Source of the DNA: Litchfieldella xinjiangensis
GTDB lineage: Bacteria > Pseudomonadota > Gammaproteobacteria > Pseudomonadales > Halomonadaceae
DNA: 64,000 bases
Reading direction: 5' to 3'
NCBI RefSeq assembly: GCF_000759345.1
Contig: NZ_JPZL01000003.1
Coordinates: forward strand, 372,001 to 436,000
Both the position numbers and the translations under genes were made by a program. Of this stretch, positions 50,842-59,464 are shown one piece after another. Position 1 is the first letter of the stretch, and every line of letters starts with the position of its first letter. The notes under the pieces are model-generated. The model made no database searches, had not been told where the DNA came from, and saw only the letters and a list, made by a program, of their open reading frames with translations.

Positions 50842-51768
50842 ATGCTTAATCAGCGAGCCTTGGCTTACCTTAATGAAGTCATTCGCCGCGGCTCATTACG
50901 CCGTGCCGCATCCTATCTCGATGTAGATGCTTCAGCATTAAGCCGCCAAATCAAAGCGCTTGAGGAAAGCCTGGGGGTCGCTTTATGCGAGAGGCACGGA
51001 AGCGGAATGCACGCCACACAGGCTGGCAAGCTACTCGTTGAGCATTACCATTCCCAGCGTGCCGCTGATGAGGCCGTACTTTCCAGGCTCACTGCATTAC
51101 AAGAGTTGCGTCGCGGCGAAGTGCGGATAGCCGTTGGGGAGGGCTTTATAGCCGACCTGGTTTCGGCGCCTCTGCAAACTTTTCTTACTGCATTCTCCGG
51201 CATAGAGCTGGAGGTACGCATGGCCGGTGTCAATGAAGCAATGTCGCTGGTCAAGGACTTGGAAGTAGATATCGCGCTGCTTTACGCCCCGCCAGTAGAT
51301 CCTCAACTGCACTGCCATGTAGAGACTCTCCAACCACTCGACCTGATCGTGCCGGCGGGCCATCCGCTTGCTAGCAAAGAAAAGCCACTGACGTTACGTG
51401 ACTTGACCGAGTGGCCCCTGGGGTTGATGGATAACTGCTTCGGCATGCGCCAAATGGTCGCCTTGGTAGAACAGCAAGAGCGAGTTCATTTACACGCTCG
51501 ACTACGCACGAATTCCGTCTCTGTGCTCAAGAATTTCGTGCGTTCAGGCATTGGCATAACATTCATGCCGGAATTAACCGTCATGAAGGAAGTGCGTAGC
51601 GGTGACATCCATGTGCTGCCTATGGCACATCCTGCATTGAACGGGGCTCGAGCACAGATTGTTAGTCGAACGGGCCGTGAACTGACGGTGGCTGCTCAGG
51701 CCTGCGTGGATCACCTGCAACGAGGATTGCGCTTCTTTAACGCGGATGCACCTCGTTTGATGAACTAA
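50842..51768 (+). CDS. LysR-family transcriptional regulator
   Basis: A 308-residue regulator with an N-terminal winged HTH (residues 1-60; RRGSLRRAASYLDVDASALSR, QIKALEESLGVALCERHG in two blocks) and a periplasmic-binding-like effector domain. Its base composition looks clearly lower in GC than genes on either side. It lies just ahead of the TRAP genes on the same strand. An inverted repeat of LysR type (51801-51819) lies between them, so it probably controls that transporter. The effector is unknown. Confidence 0.9.
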   Translation: MLNQRALAYLNEVIRRGSLRRAASYLDVDASALSRQIKALEESLGVALCERHGSGMHATQAGKLLVEHYHSQRAADEAVLSRLTALQELRRGEVRIAVGEGFIADLVSAPLQTFLTAFSGIELEVRMAGVNEAMSLVKDLEVDIALLYAPPVDPQLHCHVETLQPLDLIVPAGHPLASKEKPLTLRDLTEWPLGLMDNCFGMRQMVALVEQQERVHLHARLRTNSVSVLKNFVRSGIGITFMPELTVMKEVRSGDIHVLPMAHPALNGARAQIVSRTGRELTVAAQACVDHLQRGLRFFNADAPRLMN

Positions 51769-51790
51769 GCGTTGTGTTTGAGGCAACGCT
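51768..51790 (+). terminator. hairpin after the LysR gene
   Basis: AGCGTTG and CAACGCT, 9 bases apart, pair fully and begin at the LysR stop codon. There is no T run after it, so it may reduce rather than end read-through into the TRAP genes. Confidence 0.45.
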
Positions 51791-51800
51791 GCGGTGGTTG

Positions 51801-51819
51801 CATTGTCAACACGACAATG
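51801..51819 (+). promoter_or_regulatory. candidate LysR operator upstream of dctP
   Basis: CATTGTC-AACAC-GACAATG is a perfect 7-bp inverted repeat with a 5-base spacer and fits the LysR-type T-N11-A frame. It lies 74-92 bp before the dctP start, a normal activator position. Confidence 0.6.
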
Positions 51820-51892
51820 AATAGCCTGCAGTTTCACCGCACGATCACATCGCTGTACAGCAGCGACTCGTAACAACAACAAGGAGACAATC

Positions 51893-52930
51893 ATGTCATT
51901 TACTTCCCGTTTTCCGCTGAAATTCCTGGCCTCTTCCGGTGTGTTGGGTATGGCCATGTTGGGAGGTTTCGCCTATGCCGAAACAACCGTAAACTTGAGC
52001 TATAATGGTGCACCTGATCCCGACAAGAATGCAGTGCATGTCTTTGCAACCAACCTCAAGGAGCTCGTCGAGGACAAGACCGACGGGGAGATTCAGCTAA
52101 AGCTGTATCCCAACAGCATGCTGGGTGAAGAAGACGCACGCATGGAGCAGGTCATCAGTACACCTAGCCTGAATATCGCCTCATTTGCCGGTATTTCACC
52201 TTTGATGCCCGAAGTCTACGTCAGCGCGATTCCGTTCCTGTTTGAGGACTTCGATGCTGCACGCACCTTCTTTGACGAAGGCCAGTACTGGAGCGAAGTG
52301 GAGAATGCGCTGCGTGAACGCACCGGGGCCGAGCTGCTGGCTGTCGTCGAGGAGGGCGGCTTCCTGGCGTTCACCAATGACGAGCGGCCTATCCATTCGC
52401 CCACGGACTTCGAAGGACTGCGCTTCCGGGCGATGGACCCCAGCCAGGTCGCTCTCTATGAAGCGTTCGGGGCCTCAGGTACGCCGATTCCTTGGACGGA
52501 GGTCTATATGGCACTGCGGACGGGTGTAGCCGATGGCCAGATGAACCCTCCCATGTACATCATCCTGGGGAGCCTCTACGAAGTTCAGGATTACCTGACA
52601 CTTGCCAATATCCAGTATTCGGACCAGTTCCTGGTTGGCAACGGCGAGATGCTCGCAAGTTGGGATGAACAGACACGCCAAGCGTTCCTGGACGCTGTTG
52701 CCGAGGCCAACGCCATGGCCCGGGAACACAATGAAGCGAAGGTCGACGAACGCATTGCCTACCTCGAGGAGCAGGGGATGGAAGTCATTCGTCCCTCCCA
52801 GAAGGACCTAGAGGCCTTCCGCGAGCAAGGCCAGCCAGCCTATCTGGAGTGGTTGGAGCAGCAAGGCATCGAGCAGCGCTGGATCGATATGGCGCTGGAA
52901 GACGCAGGCATGACCCATCTGATGCAATAA
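51893..52930 (+). CDS. TRAP transporter solute-binding protein (DctP family)
   Basis: A 345-residue periplasmic receptor. The signal peptide ends near FAYA (residue 29). DctP-family features are ELVEDKTDGEIQLKLYPNSMLGEE, VYVSAIPFLFEDFDAAR, FEGLRFRAMDPSQVALYEAFGA with the conserved ligand Arg, and ALRTGVADGQMNPP. The ligand is probably a small carboxylate-bearing molecule but cannot be told. AAGGAG is well placed before the ATG. Confidence 0.92.
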   Translation: MSFTSRFPLKFLASSGVLGMAMLGGFAYAETTVNLSYNGAPDPDKNAVHVFATNLKELVEDKTDGEIQLKLYPNSMLGEEDARMEQVISTPSLNIASFAGISPLMPEVYVSAIPFLFEDFDAARTFFDEGQYWSEVENALRERTGAELLAVVEEGGFLAFTNDERPIHSPTDFEGLRFRAMDPSQVALYEAFGASGTPIPWTEVYMALRTGVADGQMNPPMYIILGSLYEVQDYLTLANIQYSDQFLVGNGEMLASWDEQTRQAFLDAVAEANAMAREHNEAKVDERIAYLEEQGMEVIRPSQKDLEAFREQGQPAYLEWLEQQGIEQRWIDMALEDAGMTHLMQ

Positions 52931-52955
52931 GCAGTATTCGCGAAACGTATCCGGG

Positions 52956-52973
52956 CAGGGCGGTGGCGCCCTG
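52956..52973 (+). terminator. hairpin between dctP and dctQ
   Basis: CAGGGCG and CGCCCTG pair over GTGG, followed by TCTTCC. In TRAP operons such an element often lets the binding protein be made in excess of the membrane parts; that is inferred here. Confidence 0.55.
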
Positions 52974-53002
52974 TCTTCCACTTTCGTAATTCAGAGTGTG
53001 TC

Positions 53003-53494
53003 ATGACTTCGTTTCGTTCACGAGTGCTGGTTGTCAGTCGGCCACTGTCGCTGTCCATTGCCAGCGTTTTGCTGTTCATTGACCTGGCCGTCATTCTTTA
53101 TGGCGTATTCATGCGCTACTTGGTGGGTGGTGCGCCAATCTGGACCGATGAGCTGGCCCGCTACCTGATCATTGGTAGCGTCCTGCTGGCGGCCGGCGCA
53201 GTCTGGGTTGAAGGTGGACACATGCGCGTAGCGTTGATCGAGCGCCTACTGCCGGCCACGCTCTGCCGTGTGCTCAACATATATCAATGGTTGTTGACGC
53301 TGGGTCTGGCTGTGGCTGGCACAGTCATCAGTTACAACTACGCCCAGTCGGTGGCCATGTTCACCAGTTCGGGGCTAGGGATCAGTCGTACCATTCCCAT
53401 GATGTCGCTGCCGGTGGGCTTCGCGCTACTGTCCTGGCATGTACTCTGGTATGGCCCTGCACCGTTGCCTACGCAGACGGAGGAGGCCGTATGA
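53003..53494 (+). CDS. TRAP transporter small membrane subunit (DctQ family)
   Basis: A 163-residue protein with four hydrophobic helices. The opening LSIASVLLFIDLAVILYGVFMRYL and the following GGAPIWTDELARYLIIGSVLLAAGA (in blocks) are the DctQ signature, including the conserved WTDELAR. The stop overlaps the start of the large subunit (ATGA), so translation is coupled. Confidence 0.92.
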   Translation: MTSFRSRVLVVSRPLSLSIASVLLFIDLAVILYGVFMRYLVGGAPIWTDELARYLIIGSVLLAAGAVWVEGGHMRVALIERLLPATLCRVLNIYQWLLTLGLAVAGTVISYNYAQSVAMFTSSGLGISRTIPMMSLPVGFALLSWHVLWYGPAPLPTQTEEAV

Positions 53495-54768
53495 CTCTTG
53501 TCATGCTAGGTGTCTTCCTGGTGCATGTCCTGCTGGGTCTGCCGCTCTTTCTTGCCCTGCTCACGACCGCCCTGGTGGGTTTCCTGTTCGTGGATCCCTC
53601 AATGATCCCACGCATGATGCCGCAGCAGTTCTTTGGCGGGATCAATGCTTTTTCATTGATGGCGATTCCGCTGTTCATTCTGGCTGGCAACCTGATGAAC
53701 GTGAGCAGCCTGACAGAGCGCCTGATGGGGCTGGCTCGCCTGCTGGTCGGGCATCTGCGGGGTGGGATGGGACATGTCAATGTGGTCTCGAGTGTATTCT
53801 TTGCCGGGGTCAATGGCTCTGCCGTTGCAGATACGTCGGCGCTAGGCTCGCTGCTGGTCCCCTCTATGCGGAAGGAGGGTTATTCCACGGCATTCGCGGC
53901 CGGACTCACCGCGGGTAGCTCATTGATAGGCCCGATCATTCCTCCCAGCATCTTTATGATCCTCTATGCCTCGCTGACCAATACGTCGGTGGGTGACCTG
54001 TTCCTGGCCGGTGTCGTTCCAGGCTTGGTCCTAGGTACGGCATTCATGGCAATGAATGCTTTTTATGCCTGGCGCAAGGGACTGCCAAAGAACGGCTGCT
54101 GGCCGGCCCTGGGTGACCTGGCCAAGGCCGCAGTGGCAGCTCTACCGGCCTTGGTAGCGCCGTTTATTATCGTTGCCGGGATCGTAATGGGGTTCGTCAC
54201 GCCGACAGAATCGGGTGCCTTGACGGTGCTGTATGTTGCATTATGTGGCTTCGTTCTCGGCAACCTGCAAATCTCAGACATTTGGCGAGCCATTGCCGAT
54301 ACGGCACGCCTGTCTTCAGCGATCTTTTTGATCATGGCAGCCTCGGCCACGATCAGCTGGTTGCTGTCTTATGAGCAGGTTCCCGCCCAGTTTGTCGAGT
54401 TGTTGTCCCCCTACATCGACAGCCCGATTGTAATTTTGCTGATGCTAAGCGCGATTACCTTCGTTACAGGCATGTTCATGGAAGAGGTCTCGGCGTTGAT
54501 GCTATTGACCCCGATCCTCGCCCCTGTAGCGATGTTGGCTGGTATTGATCCGGTCCACCTGGGCATCATCATTACCCTGAACATCACCATTGCATTAATA
54601 ACTCCACCGATGGGCGCCTGCGTGTTCGTGGCTGCCGCTGTGAGCCGCCTGGAAATCGTGGAGCTATTCAAGACGATTTGGCCATTTGTTCTCATCGCCG
54701 TTTTTGTCCTGATCCTGTTGATTCTTTTTCCTTCCCTGACGCTTTGGCTGCCGACCCTGCTTGGATGA
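53491..54768 (+). CDS. TRAP transporter large membrane subunit (DctM family)
   Basis: A 425-residue transport subunit with about 12 helices that uses the sodium gradient. DctM marks include FFGGINAFSLMAIPLFILAGNLM, GGMGHVNVVSSVFFAGVNGSAVADTSALGSLL and AGLTAGSSLIGPIIPPSI, all in overlapping blocks, and a second half with ITPPMGACVFVAAAV. The frame opens inside dctQ at 53287, but the ATG at 53491 has GGAGG. ddpX-like gene starts 3 bp after the stop. Confidence 0.93.
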   Translation: MTLVMLGVFLVHVLLGLPLFLALLTTALVGFLFVDPSMIPRMMPQQFFGGINAFSLMAIPLFILAGNLMNVSSLTERLMGLARLLVGHLRGGMGHVNVVSSVFFAGVNGSAVADTSALGSLLVPSMRKEGYSTAFAAGLTAGSSLIGPIIPPSIFMILYASLTNTSVGDLFLAGVVPGLVLGTAFMAMNAFYAWRKGLPKNGCWPALGDLAKAAVAALPALVAPFIIVAGIVMGFVTPTESGALTVLYVALCGFVLGNLQISDIWRAIADTARLSSAIFLIMAASATISWLLSYEQVPAQFVELLSPYIDSPIVILLMLSAITFVTGMFMEEVSALMLLTPILAPVAMLAGIDPVHLGIIITLNITIALITPPMGACVFVAAAVSRLEIVELFKTIWPFVLIAVFVLILLILFPSLTLWLPTLLG

Positions 54769-54771
54769 ATA

Positions 54772-55545
54772 ATGATGGCGAATTCCTCAATCCCTTCCCG
54801 TGATCTTGATTGGTTTCCTTCCATCCCGAGCCTGGCCGAGCCGGACTGGGAAATGGTCAGCCGCCTGCCCATTGAGGGTCATAACGAGCCGATCGTCCCC
54901 ATGAGTCTTGCTCCTTCGCTGGTCCGGGTCTTTCCGGCCTACGCCAAGCAGGGCATTCCCGGCGCAGTACCGGAATGCTATGTGCGTGAAGGCGTCTATC
55001 GTCGCTTGTTGGCGGCGGCCCGCGCCCTGCCGCCCGGCATGGGGCTGGTGGTGCTCGATGGCTGGCGCCCCTGGCGCGTGCAGCAATACCTGTACGATAC
55101 GCTGTATGAAATCATCAAGGCGCAAGACCCCGAGCTGGACGAGGAGGCTCTTATCGAGCGTACCCGGGAGTTCGTGGCGCTCCCCAGCCGCGATCCCGAG
55201 GCACCCAGCCCGCACCTGACCGGCGGGGCTGTCGATGTGACGCTCTGCGATGAGGACGGCTTGATGCTCGATATGGGCTCGCAATTCGACGAGGCCACGC
55301 TCGCCTCGCATAGCAGCTATCTCGAAGGCCTCGTAACCCTCGATGAGCGCCAGCGACTCGCTCGTGACTATCGCCGTGTGCTCTATCACGCCATGACCGC
55401 CCAGGGCTTCACCAACCTGCCCAGCGAGTGGTGGCATTTCGACTATGGCGACCAACTCTGGGCGAGTTACCGAGGCCAGGCAAGTGCCCTTTACGGGCCG
55501 ACCGAACCCGAGACCATCGAGAGCCGGTGGCGGCAGCAGATATGA
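54772..55545 (+). CDS. VanX-type D-Ala-D-Ala dipeptidase family protein
   Basis: A 257-residue zinc dipeptidase of the VanX/DdpX family, cytoplasmic by lack of a signal peptide. All key residues are there: R99 in DGWRP, zinc ligands H148 and D155 in SPHLTGGAVD, catalytic E219 and third ligand H222 in EWWH. It starts 3 bp after the TRAP gene, so the two are linked by translation. The likely substrate is D-Ala-D-Ala or another dipeptide. An alternative ATG at 54775 exists. Confidence 0.9.
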   Translation: MMANSSIPSRDLDWFPSIPSLAEPDWEMVSRLPIEGHNEPIVPMSLAPSLVRVFPAYAKQGIPGAVPECYVREGVYRRLLAAARALPPGMGLVVLDGWRPWRVQQYLYDTLYEIIKAQDPELDEEALIERTREFVALPSRDPEAPSPHLTGGAVDVTLCDEDGLMLDMGSQFDEATLASHSSYLEGLVTLDERQRLARDYRRVLYHAMTAQGFTNLPSEWWHFDYGDQLWASYRGQASALYGPTEPETIESRWRQQI

Positions 55546-55689
55546 GTCAGGCAAAGCATTAACTCAGCGGCAGGAGTCAGGCTCGACACCGCGGCGAAGG
55601 CGGCCTAGCTCGGCCGCAAGGGGGGACGATCGGTCGGCGTGGTGATATCTTGCAGGTTGCCCCTAACAAATATCACTGAGGAGAATGGC

Positions 55690-56127
55690 ATGAGCGTATC
55701 GGACCCCTTCCACCTGGCCGTGCAGGTCCACGATCTGGCCGAGGCGAGACAATTCTACGGCGAGTTCCTGGGCTGCCCCGAAGGCCGCTCCTCGGAGCAG
55801 TGGGTCGACTTCAATCTGTATGGCCATCAATTCGTCTGCCACCTGAACCCGGCGCTCAAGGAGACCGGGGTGGCTAGCCACAAGAATCCGGTCGACGGCC
55901 ACGGCGTGCCGGTGCCGCATTTCGGGGTGGTCCTCGACATGCCTGCATGGGAAGCGCTGGCCGACAAGCTGCGGACCAGTGGCGTCAAGTTCGAGATCGA
56001 ACCCTACATTCGCTTCAAGGGTGAGCCGGGCGAGCAGGCCACGATGTTCTTCTACGATCCGTCCGGCAATGCGCTGGAGTTCAAGGCGTTCAAGAACCGC
56101 GACGAACAGTTGTTCAAGACGAAGTGA
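55690..56127 (+). CDS. VOC family (glyoxalase-like) protein
   Basis: A 145-residue protein of the vicinal oxygen chelate fold: DPFHLAVQVHDLAEARQFYGEFLG starts the first repeat and VPHFGVVLDMPAWEALADKL the second, ending FFYDPSGNALEFKAFK. Metal ligands fall at H in FHLAV, H in PHFG and E in ALEFK. The reaction is unknown. The ATG at 55690 is preceded by GAGGAG; the frame opens earlier at 55639. It stands alone with a terminator behind it. Confidence 0.92.
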   Translation: MSVSDPFHLAVQVHDLAEARQFYGEFLGCPEGRSSEQWVDFNLYGHQFVCHLNPALKETGVASHKNPVDGHGVPVPHFGVVLDMPAWEALADKLRTSGVKFEIEPYIRFKGEPGEQATMFFYDPSGNALEFKAFKNRDEQLFKTK

Positions 56128-56133
56128 TCCCCG

Positions 56134-56157
56134 GGGCGCCTGAAGTTAATGGCGCCC
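56134..56157. terminator. terminator between the VOC gene and the convergent gene
   Basis: GGGCGCC (56134-56140) pairs with GGCGCCC (56151-56157) over a 10-base loop, followed by TGAGTTCATTCTTT. It lies between convergent genes. Confidence 0.65.
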
Positions 56158-56162
56158 TGAGT

Positions 56163-56753
56163 TCATTCTTTCGCCCCTTCGAATTCCGTGCCTTCCTCAA
56201 GCGCGTTCGCGCCCTCGCTCAGGGTGTGATGGCATAGCCGTGCCGCCCGCTCGATCGATGCCGATGCCCCCGCCAGACTGAACACCAGATACCACGGTGG
56301 GTTTCCGCCCATCTTCACGCGCAGGATCTCTCCAAGTCCCAGTTCATGAACGAGGCGATAGCTCTCCAGGAATTGGAACCGGGCATACGCACCGCTATCG
56401 CCGGGTTCGCGAGTGAGCGTGACCGTTGCGTCATGAAGCGGCGCATGATCCACCCGGAACGCAGCTGGATCCGCCGGTAGCGTCTCGGTTTCATCGACCT
56501 CGTCGTGCATTTCCACACGCAACTCCAGCTGTGGCCGGCAGTGTCCGGGCACGAAGACGACAGACAGTGCGGCATCAGGATTGTCGGCCTCGTTGACGGC
56601 CCGAAAGAGACGGGTTTCGCCGCGCACGAGAATCATCGAGCGCCAACTTCCGAGGTTTTCCACGGCCTTTTCATCGTACATGCGTGCCGAGGCTGGCAAA
56701 GCTGTAGCCAGGGTGAGCAATAGGCAGACCGCGAGGAGGCTGAGGCGTGGCAT
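56163..56753 (-). CDS. secreted protein of unknown function
   Basis: I do not recognise this 196-residue protein. A signal peptide (1-23, ending LPASA) is followed by a beta-rich mature part with two cysteines (C72 and C174 approximately) that could form a disulfide. Some stretches (SWRSMILVRGETRLFRAVNE, VVFVPGHCRPQLELRV) resemble exported proteins of salt-tolerant gammaproteobacteria, from memory only. It faces away from the chemoreceptor gene. No operon partner. Confidence 0.7.
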   Translation of the reverse strand: MPRLSLLAVCLLLTLATALPASARMYDEKAVENLGSWRSMILVRGETRLFRAVNEADNPDAALSVVFVPGHCRPQLELRVEMHDEVDETETLPADPAAFRVDHAPLHDATVTLTREPGDSGAYARFQFLESYRLVHELGLGEILRVKMGGNPPWYLVFSLAGASASIERAARLCHHTLSEGANALEEGTEFEGAKE

Positions 56754-56815
56754 GGCGAGTTCCTATATTGGATCAGCCTAGCGTAACGACCTGGTCAGTC
56801 TGTGTCAGCCAATAC

Positions 56816-56944
56816 TTGTACAAATATTCTGGCCACCTAATCAAACTTGGTGCTTGCCCAGCCATGTCATGGGCAAGAAGCGCGATCCTTGGCCCTTGGT
56901 GTGCTTGTACAAGAAATGCGAAATACTTGTACATAAACCATACA
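56816..56944. repeat. three TTGTACAA-type palindromes in a divergent spacer
   Basis: TTGTACAA at 56816-56823, CTTGTACAAG at 56904-56913 and TTGTACAT at 56937-56944 lie between the secreted-protein gene and the chemoreceptor. The first and third share AATACTTGTACA. Centres of the last two are 32 bp apart, three turns of DNA. They look like operator repeats; the regulator is unknown. Confidence 0.55.
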
Positions 56945-57020
56945 AAGAGTTAAGGTTTGTTCATGGCCTGGCTTGACGAGATGGCCGCAGACAACAATCG
57001 CATCGACAAGGGACGCAGGC

Positions 57021-58730
57021 ATGAACAACGCTTTCACCAGATTCCTATCGGGAATGAGTATCCGCGCTCGCCTACTGGCCGGCTTTTCCACCGTAATACT
57101 GCTCATGGTGATTCTTACCGCCATGGGAATTCGACAGGTCAACGGCATCGACGAGGGGCTGACGACCATCAATGACATCAATAGCGTCAAGCAGCGTCAC
57201 GCCATCGACTTCCGTGGCAGTGTCCATGACCGGGCCATCGCCCTGCGCGACGTGACCCTGGTCGAGGACTCGGCAGCACTGGAAGTCGTTCTGGACGATA
57301 TCGAGCGTCTCGCCGAGAACTATCGACAGGCCGCAATCGGCATGGGTGAGATGTTCGGGCCCGGCAGCGAGAACCTGGCGGAAGAGCGTAGTGCCCTGGC
57401 CGAGATCGCTGCGATCGAGCAGCGCACCTTGCCCCTCTTGAGCCAGGTGATCGACCTGCGTCTGGCAGGGGACGTCGATGCGGCACGACGCCTGCTGCTG
57501 GACCAGGCGGCCCCTGCCTTCAGTGCTTGGCTGGCATCCATCAATGTCTTCATCGATTTACAGGAACGCCTCAACGAGGCCGAAACTGCCGCTGCCCGGG
57601 ATATCGCCAGTGGTTTCCAGATATTCATGCTGGCGCTCTGCACGGCGGCCGCAGTCATCGGCGCCTTGGTTGCCTTGCTGCTGACGCGATTACTGCTGCG
57701 TGAATTGGGTGCCGAGCCCGCCGAGGTCAAGGCTTTCGCGGAAGCCGTGGGGCGCGGTGAGCTTGGTGTGAAAGGGCGCCTACGCCGCGGCGACCGTTAC
57801 AGCATCATGGCGAGTATGGGGGCGATGGCGGAACAGCTGCAGATGACGGTGTCGCGTGTCCGTGACACGGCCGATTCAGTAGCCAGCAACAGTGAGCAGA
57901 TTGCCGCGGGAAATGGTGACCTGGCTTCACGGACCGAGCAGCAGGCCAGTGCCCTGGCTGAAACGGCCTCGGCAATGGAAGAACTGGGCAGCACGGTTCG
58001 CCAGAATGCCGACAATGCGAAACTGGCCAGTGACGAGGCGGCCAAGGCGACCGGTATCGCCCGGAAGGGAGGCACCCTCATGGGCGAGGTCGTGGTAACC
58101 ATGCAGGACTTGGACAATCGCTCCAAGGAGATCGCCGCGATCATCACCATGATTGACGACATCGCCTTCCAGACCAATATCCTGGCGCTCAATGCCTCGG
58201 TCGAAGCGGCCCGTGCAGGCGAGCATGGCCGTGGGTTTGCAGTGGTGGCCAGCGAAGTGCGCAATCTGGCCCAGCGAAGTGCCGAGGCAGCAGGGGAGAT
58301 CAATTCCTTGATCAGCGGTAACCTGGAGCGTGTCGAGAAAGGCAACCAACTGGTCGCCCAGGCCGGGCATACTACCGAGGAAATCGTGGTCGCGATCGAG
58401 CGCGTTACACAGTTGGTCGGCGATATCAGCCATGCCAGTGCAGAGCAAAGTATTGGGGTGGCGCAGGTCGGGGAGGCGGTGACCCAGATGGATCAGGTCA
58501 CTCAACAGAACTCGACGCTAGTGGTGCAGAGTGCCTCTGCCGCCGAGAACCTGCGCCAGCGGGCCCGCCAATTGCTCGAGGCGATGGAAGTATTCCAGTT
58601 GGGCGAGCGCCAACGTCGTGACGTGGGCATGGGTGGGCCGAGCGCGTCACCCCTGGGTACGCTCCCTGCAGCTGTGGCGCCCGGTAAGGCAATGCTGGCT
58701 TCTCGAGAAGCAGAGTGGCAGAGTTTCTGA
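57021..58730 (+). CDS. methyl-accepting chemotaxis protein
   Basis: A 569-residue chemoreceptor. TM1 (about 17-37), a periplasmic four-helix-bundle sensor domain (about 40-200), TM2 (about 203-226), HAMP, and a cytoplasmic signalling hairpin with the tip [21 protein letters not shown] in two blocks. The C-terminus ends EWQSF, which fits the W-x-x-F tether for CheR/CheB. The ligand is unknown. The ATG at 57021 follows a weak ribosome site; a frame extension to 56973 exists. The lipoprotein gene follows by 25 bp. Confidence 0.95.
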   Translation: MNNAFTRFLSGMSIRARLLAGFSTVILLMVILTAMGIRQVNGIDEGLTTINDINSVKQRHAIDFRGSVHDRAIALRDVTLVEDSAALEVVLDDIERLAENYRQAAIGMGEMFGPGSENLAEERSALAEIAAIEQRTLPLLSQVIDLRLAGDVDAARRLLLDQAAPAFSAWLASINVFIDLQERLNEAETAAARDIASGFQIFMLALCTAAAVIGALVALLLTRLLLRELGAEPAEVKAFAEAVGRGELGVKGRLRRGDRYSIMASMGAMAEQLQMTVSRVRDTADSVASNSEQIAAGNGDLASRTEQQASALAETASAMEELGSTVRQNADNAKLASDEAAKATGIARKGGTLMGEVVVTMQDLDNRSKEIAAIITMIDDIAFQTNILALNASVEAARAGEHGRGFAVVASEVRNLAQRSAEAAGEINSLISGNLERVEKGNQLVAQAGHTTEEIVVAIERVTQLVGDISHASAEQSIGVAQVGEAVTQMDQVTQQNSTLVVQSASAAENLRQRARQLLEAMEVFQLGERQRRDVGMGGPSASPLGTLPAAVAPGKAMLASREAEWQSF

Positions 58731-58755
58731 CAACCCACCGATGTCTGGAGACAAT

Positions 58756-59187
58756 ATGCGTGCAGCCTGGTTCATCATTGCTTCGATCAGTCTGGCGCTG
58801 TCAGGCTGCGCAACGACCTCATCCGATGGCCCGCCCAAGTGGGCCATCGAGCTGTCCCCGGGTGAGGAGCACGAAATTCTGATGCCGGGACGCTATGCGT
58901 TCCGGTTCTCGTTGGATGAGCCCGCCGAGGTCGTTCTCGAAAGCCAGACGTTTCCTGGCTACGGTTACATTCGGCCCAACGGACAGCTGAAGGATGCTCA
59001 GGGTCAGGTAGTGGCGCAGGATTGGCATAGCGGAAGGATGAGCAATTTCAGGATCGAGCGGGAACTCACGGCAGGGACCTGGTATCTGGAAGTCGACGAT
59101 CCCTTTGCCTGCCGCGGGATCTTGCGCTGCGAGGACCGGGACTATCGTTACACCGTTAGCCTCGAGGTCGTGCCGTCCTCACGGTGA
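58756..59187 (+). CDS. small lipoprotein of unknown function
   Basis: A 143-residue lipoprotein: signal with lipobox LSGC (C18 about), then a beta-sandwich-like region with PGRYAFRFSLDEPAEVVLES, GYIRPNGQL and TAGTWYLEVDD, as in pre-peptidase C-terminal (PPC-like) domains; this likeness is loose. Two cysteines near CRGILRCED might pair. The ATG at 58756 has GGAG five bases before it; the frame is open much further inside the chemoreceptor gene. Its stop overlaps the convergent DUF2061 gene by 9 bases. Confidence 0.72.
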   Translation: MRAAWFIIASISLALSGCATTSSDGPPKWAIELSPGEEHEILMPGRYAFRFSLDEPAEVVLESQTFPGYGYIRPNGQLKDAQGQVVAQDWHSGRMSNFRIERELTAGTWYLEVDDPFACRGILRCEDRDYRYTVSLEVVPSSR

Positions 59188-59373
59188 CGAGAGCGAGGCG
59201 CGACGCTTGGCATAACATTCCCAGGCCTTCTCGTGAAAGAAGTAGGCGACCGTGTTCACTGCTGGCTCGAGCATGGCGATCAAGCCACCCAGTACCCAAC
59301 TGCCTGTCACCAGATAGGTCACCGTGAAGGCCACGCTGAAATGGACGACGGCGAAGGTGGCAGTCTTGATCAT
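59179..59373 (-). CDS. DUF2061 family small membrane protein
   Basis: A 64-residue protein with two hydrophobic segments: KTATFAVVHFSVAFTVTYL and GSWVLGGLIAMLEPAVNTVAYFFHEKAW in blocks, matching DUF2061. The ending HEKAWE is the family hallmark. Function unknown. AGGAG precedes the ATG. It converges on the lipoprotein gene. Confidence 0.9.
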   Translation of the reverse strand: MIKTATFAVVHFSVAFTVTYLVTGSWVLGGLIAMLEPAVNTVAYFFHEKAWECYAKRRASLSSP

Positions 59374-59464
59374 GAAAGGGTCTCCTGCGATTTTCCCTCC
59401 CTACCCTAAGATACTCTTTCTCATTGCTATAGATAATTGAAGTAATTGATACGATAGGATTAGG

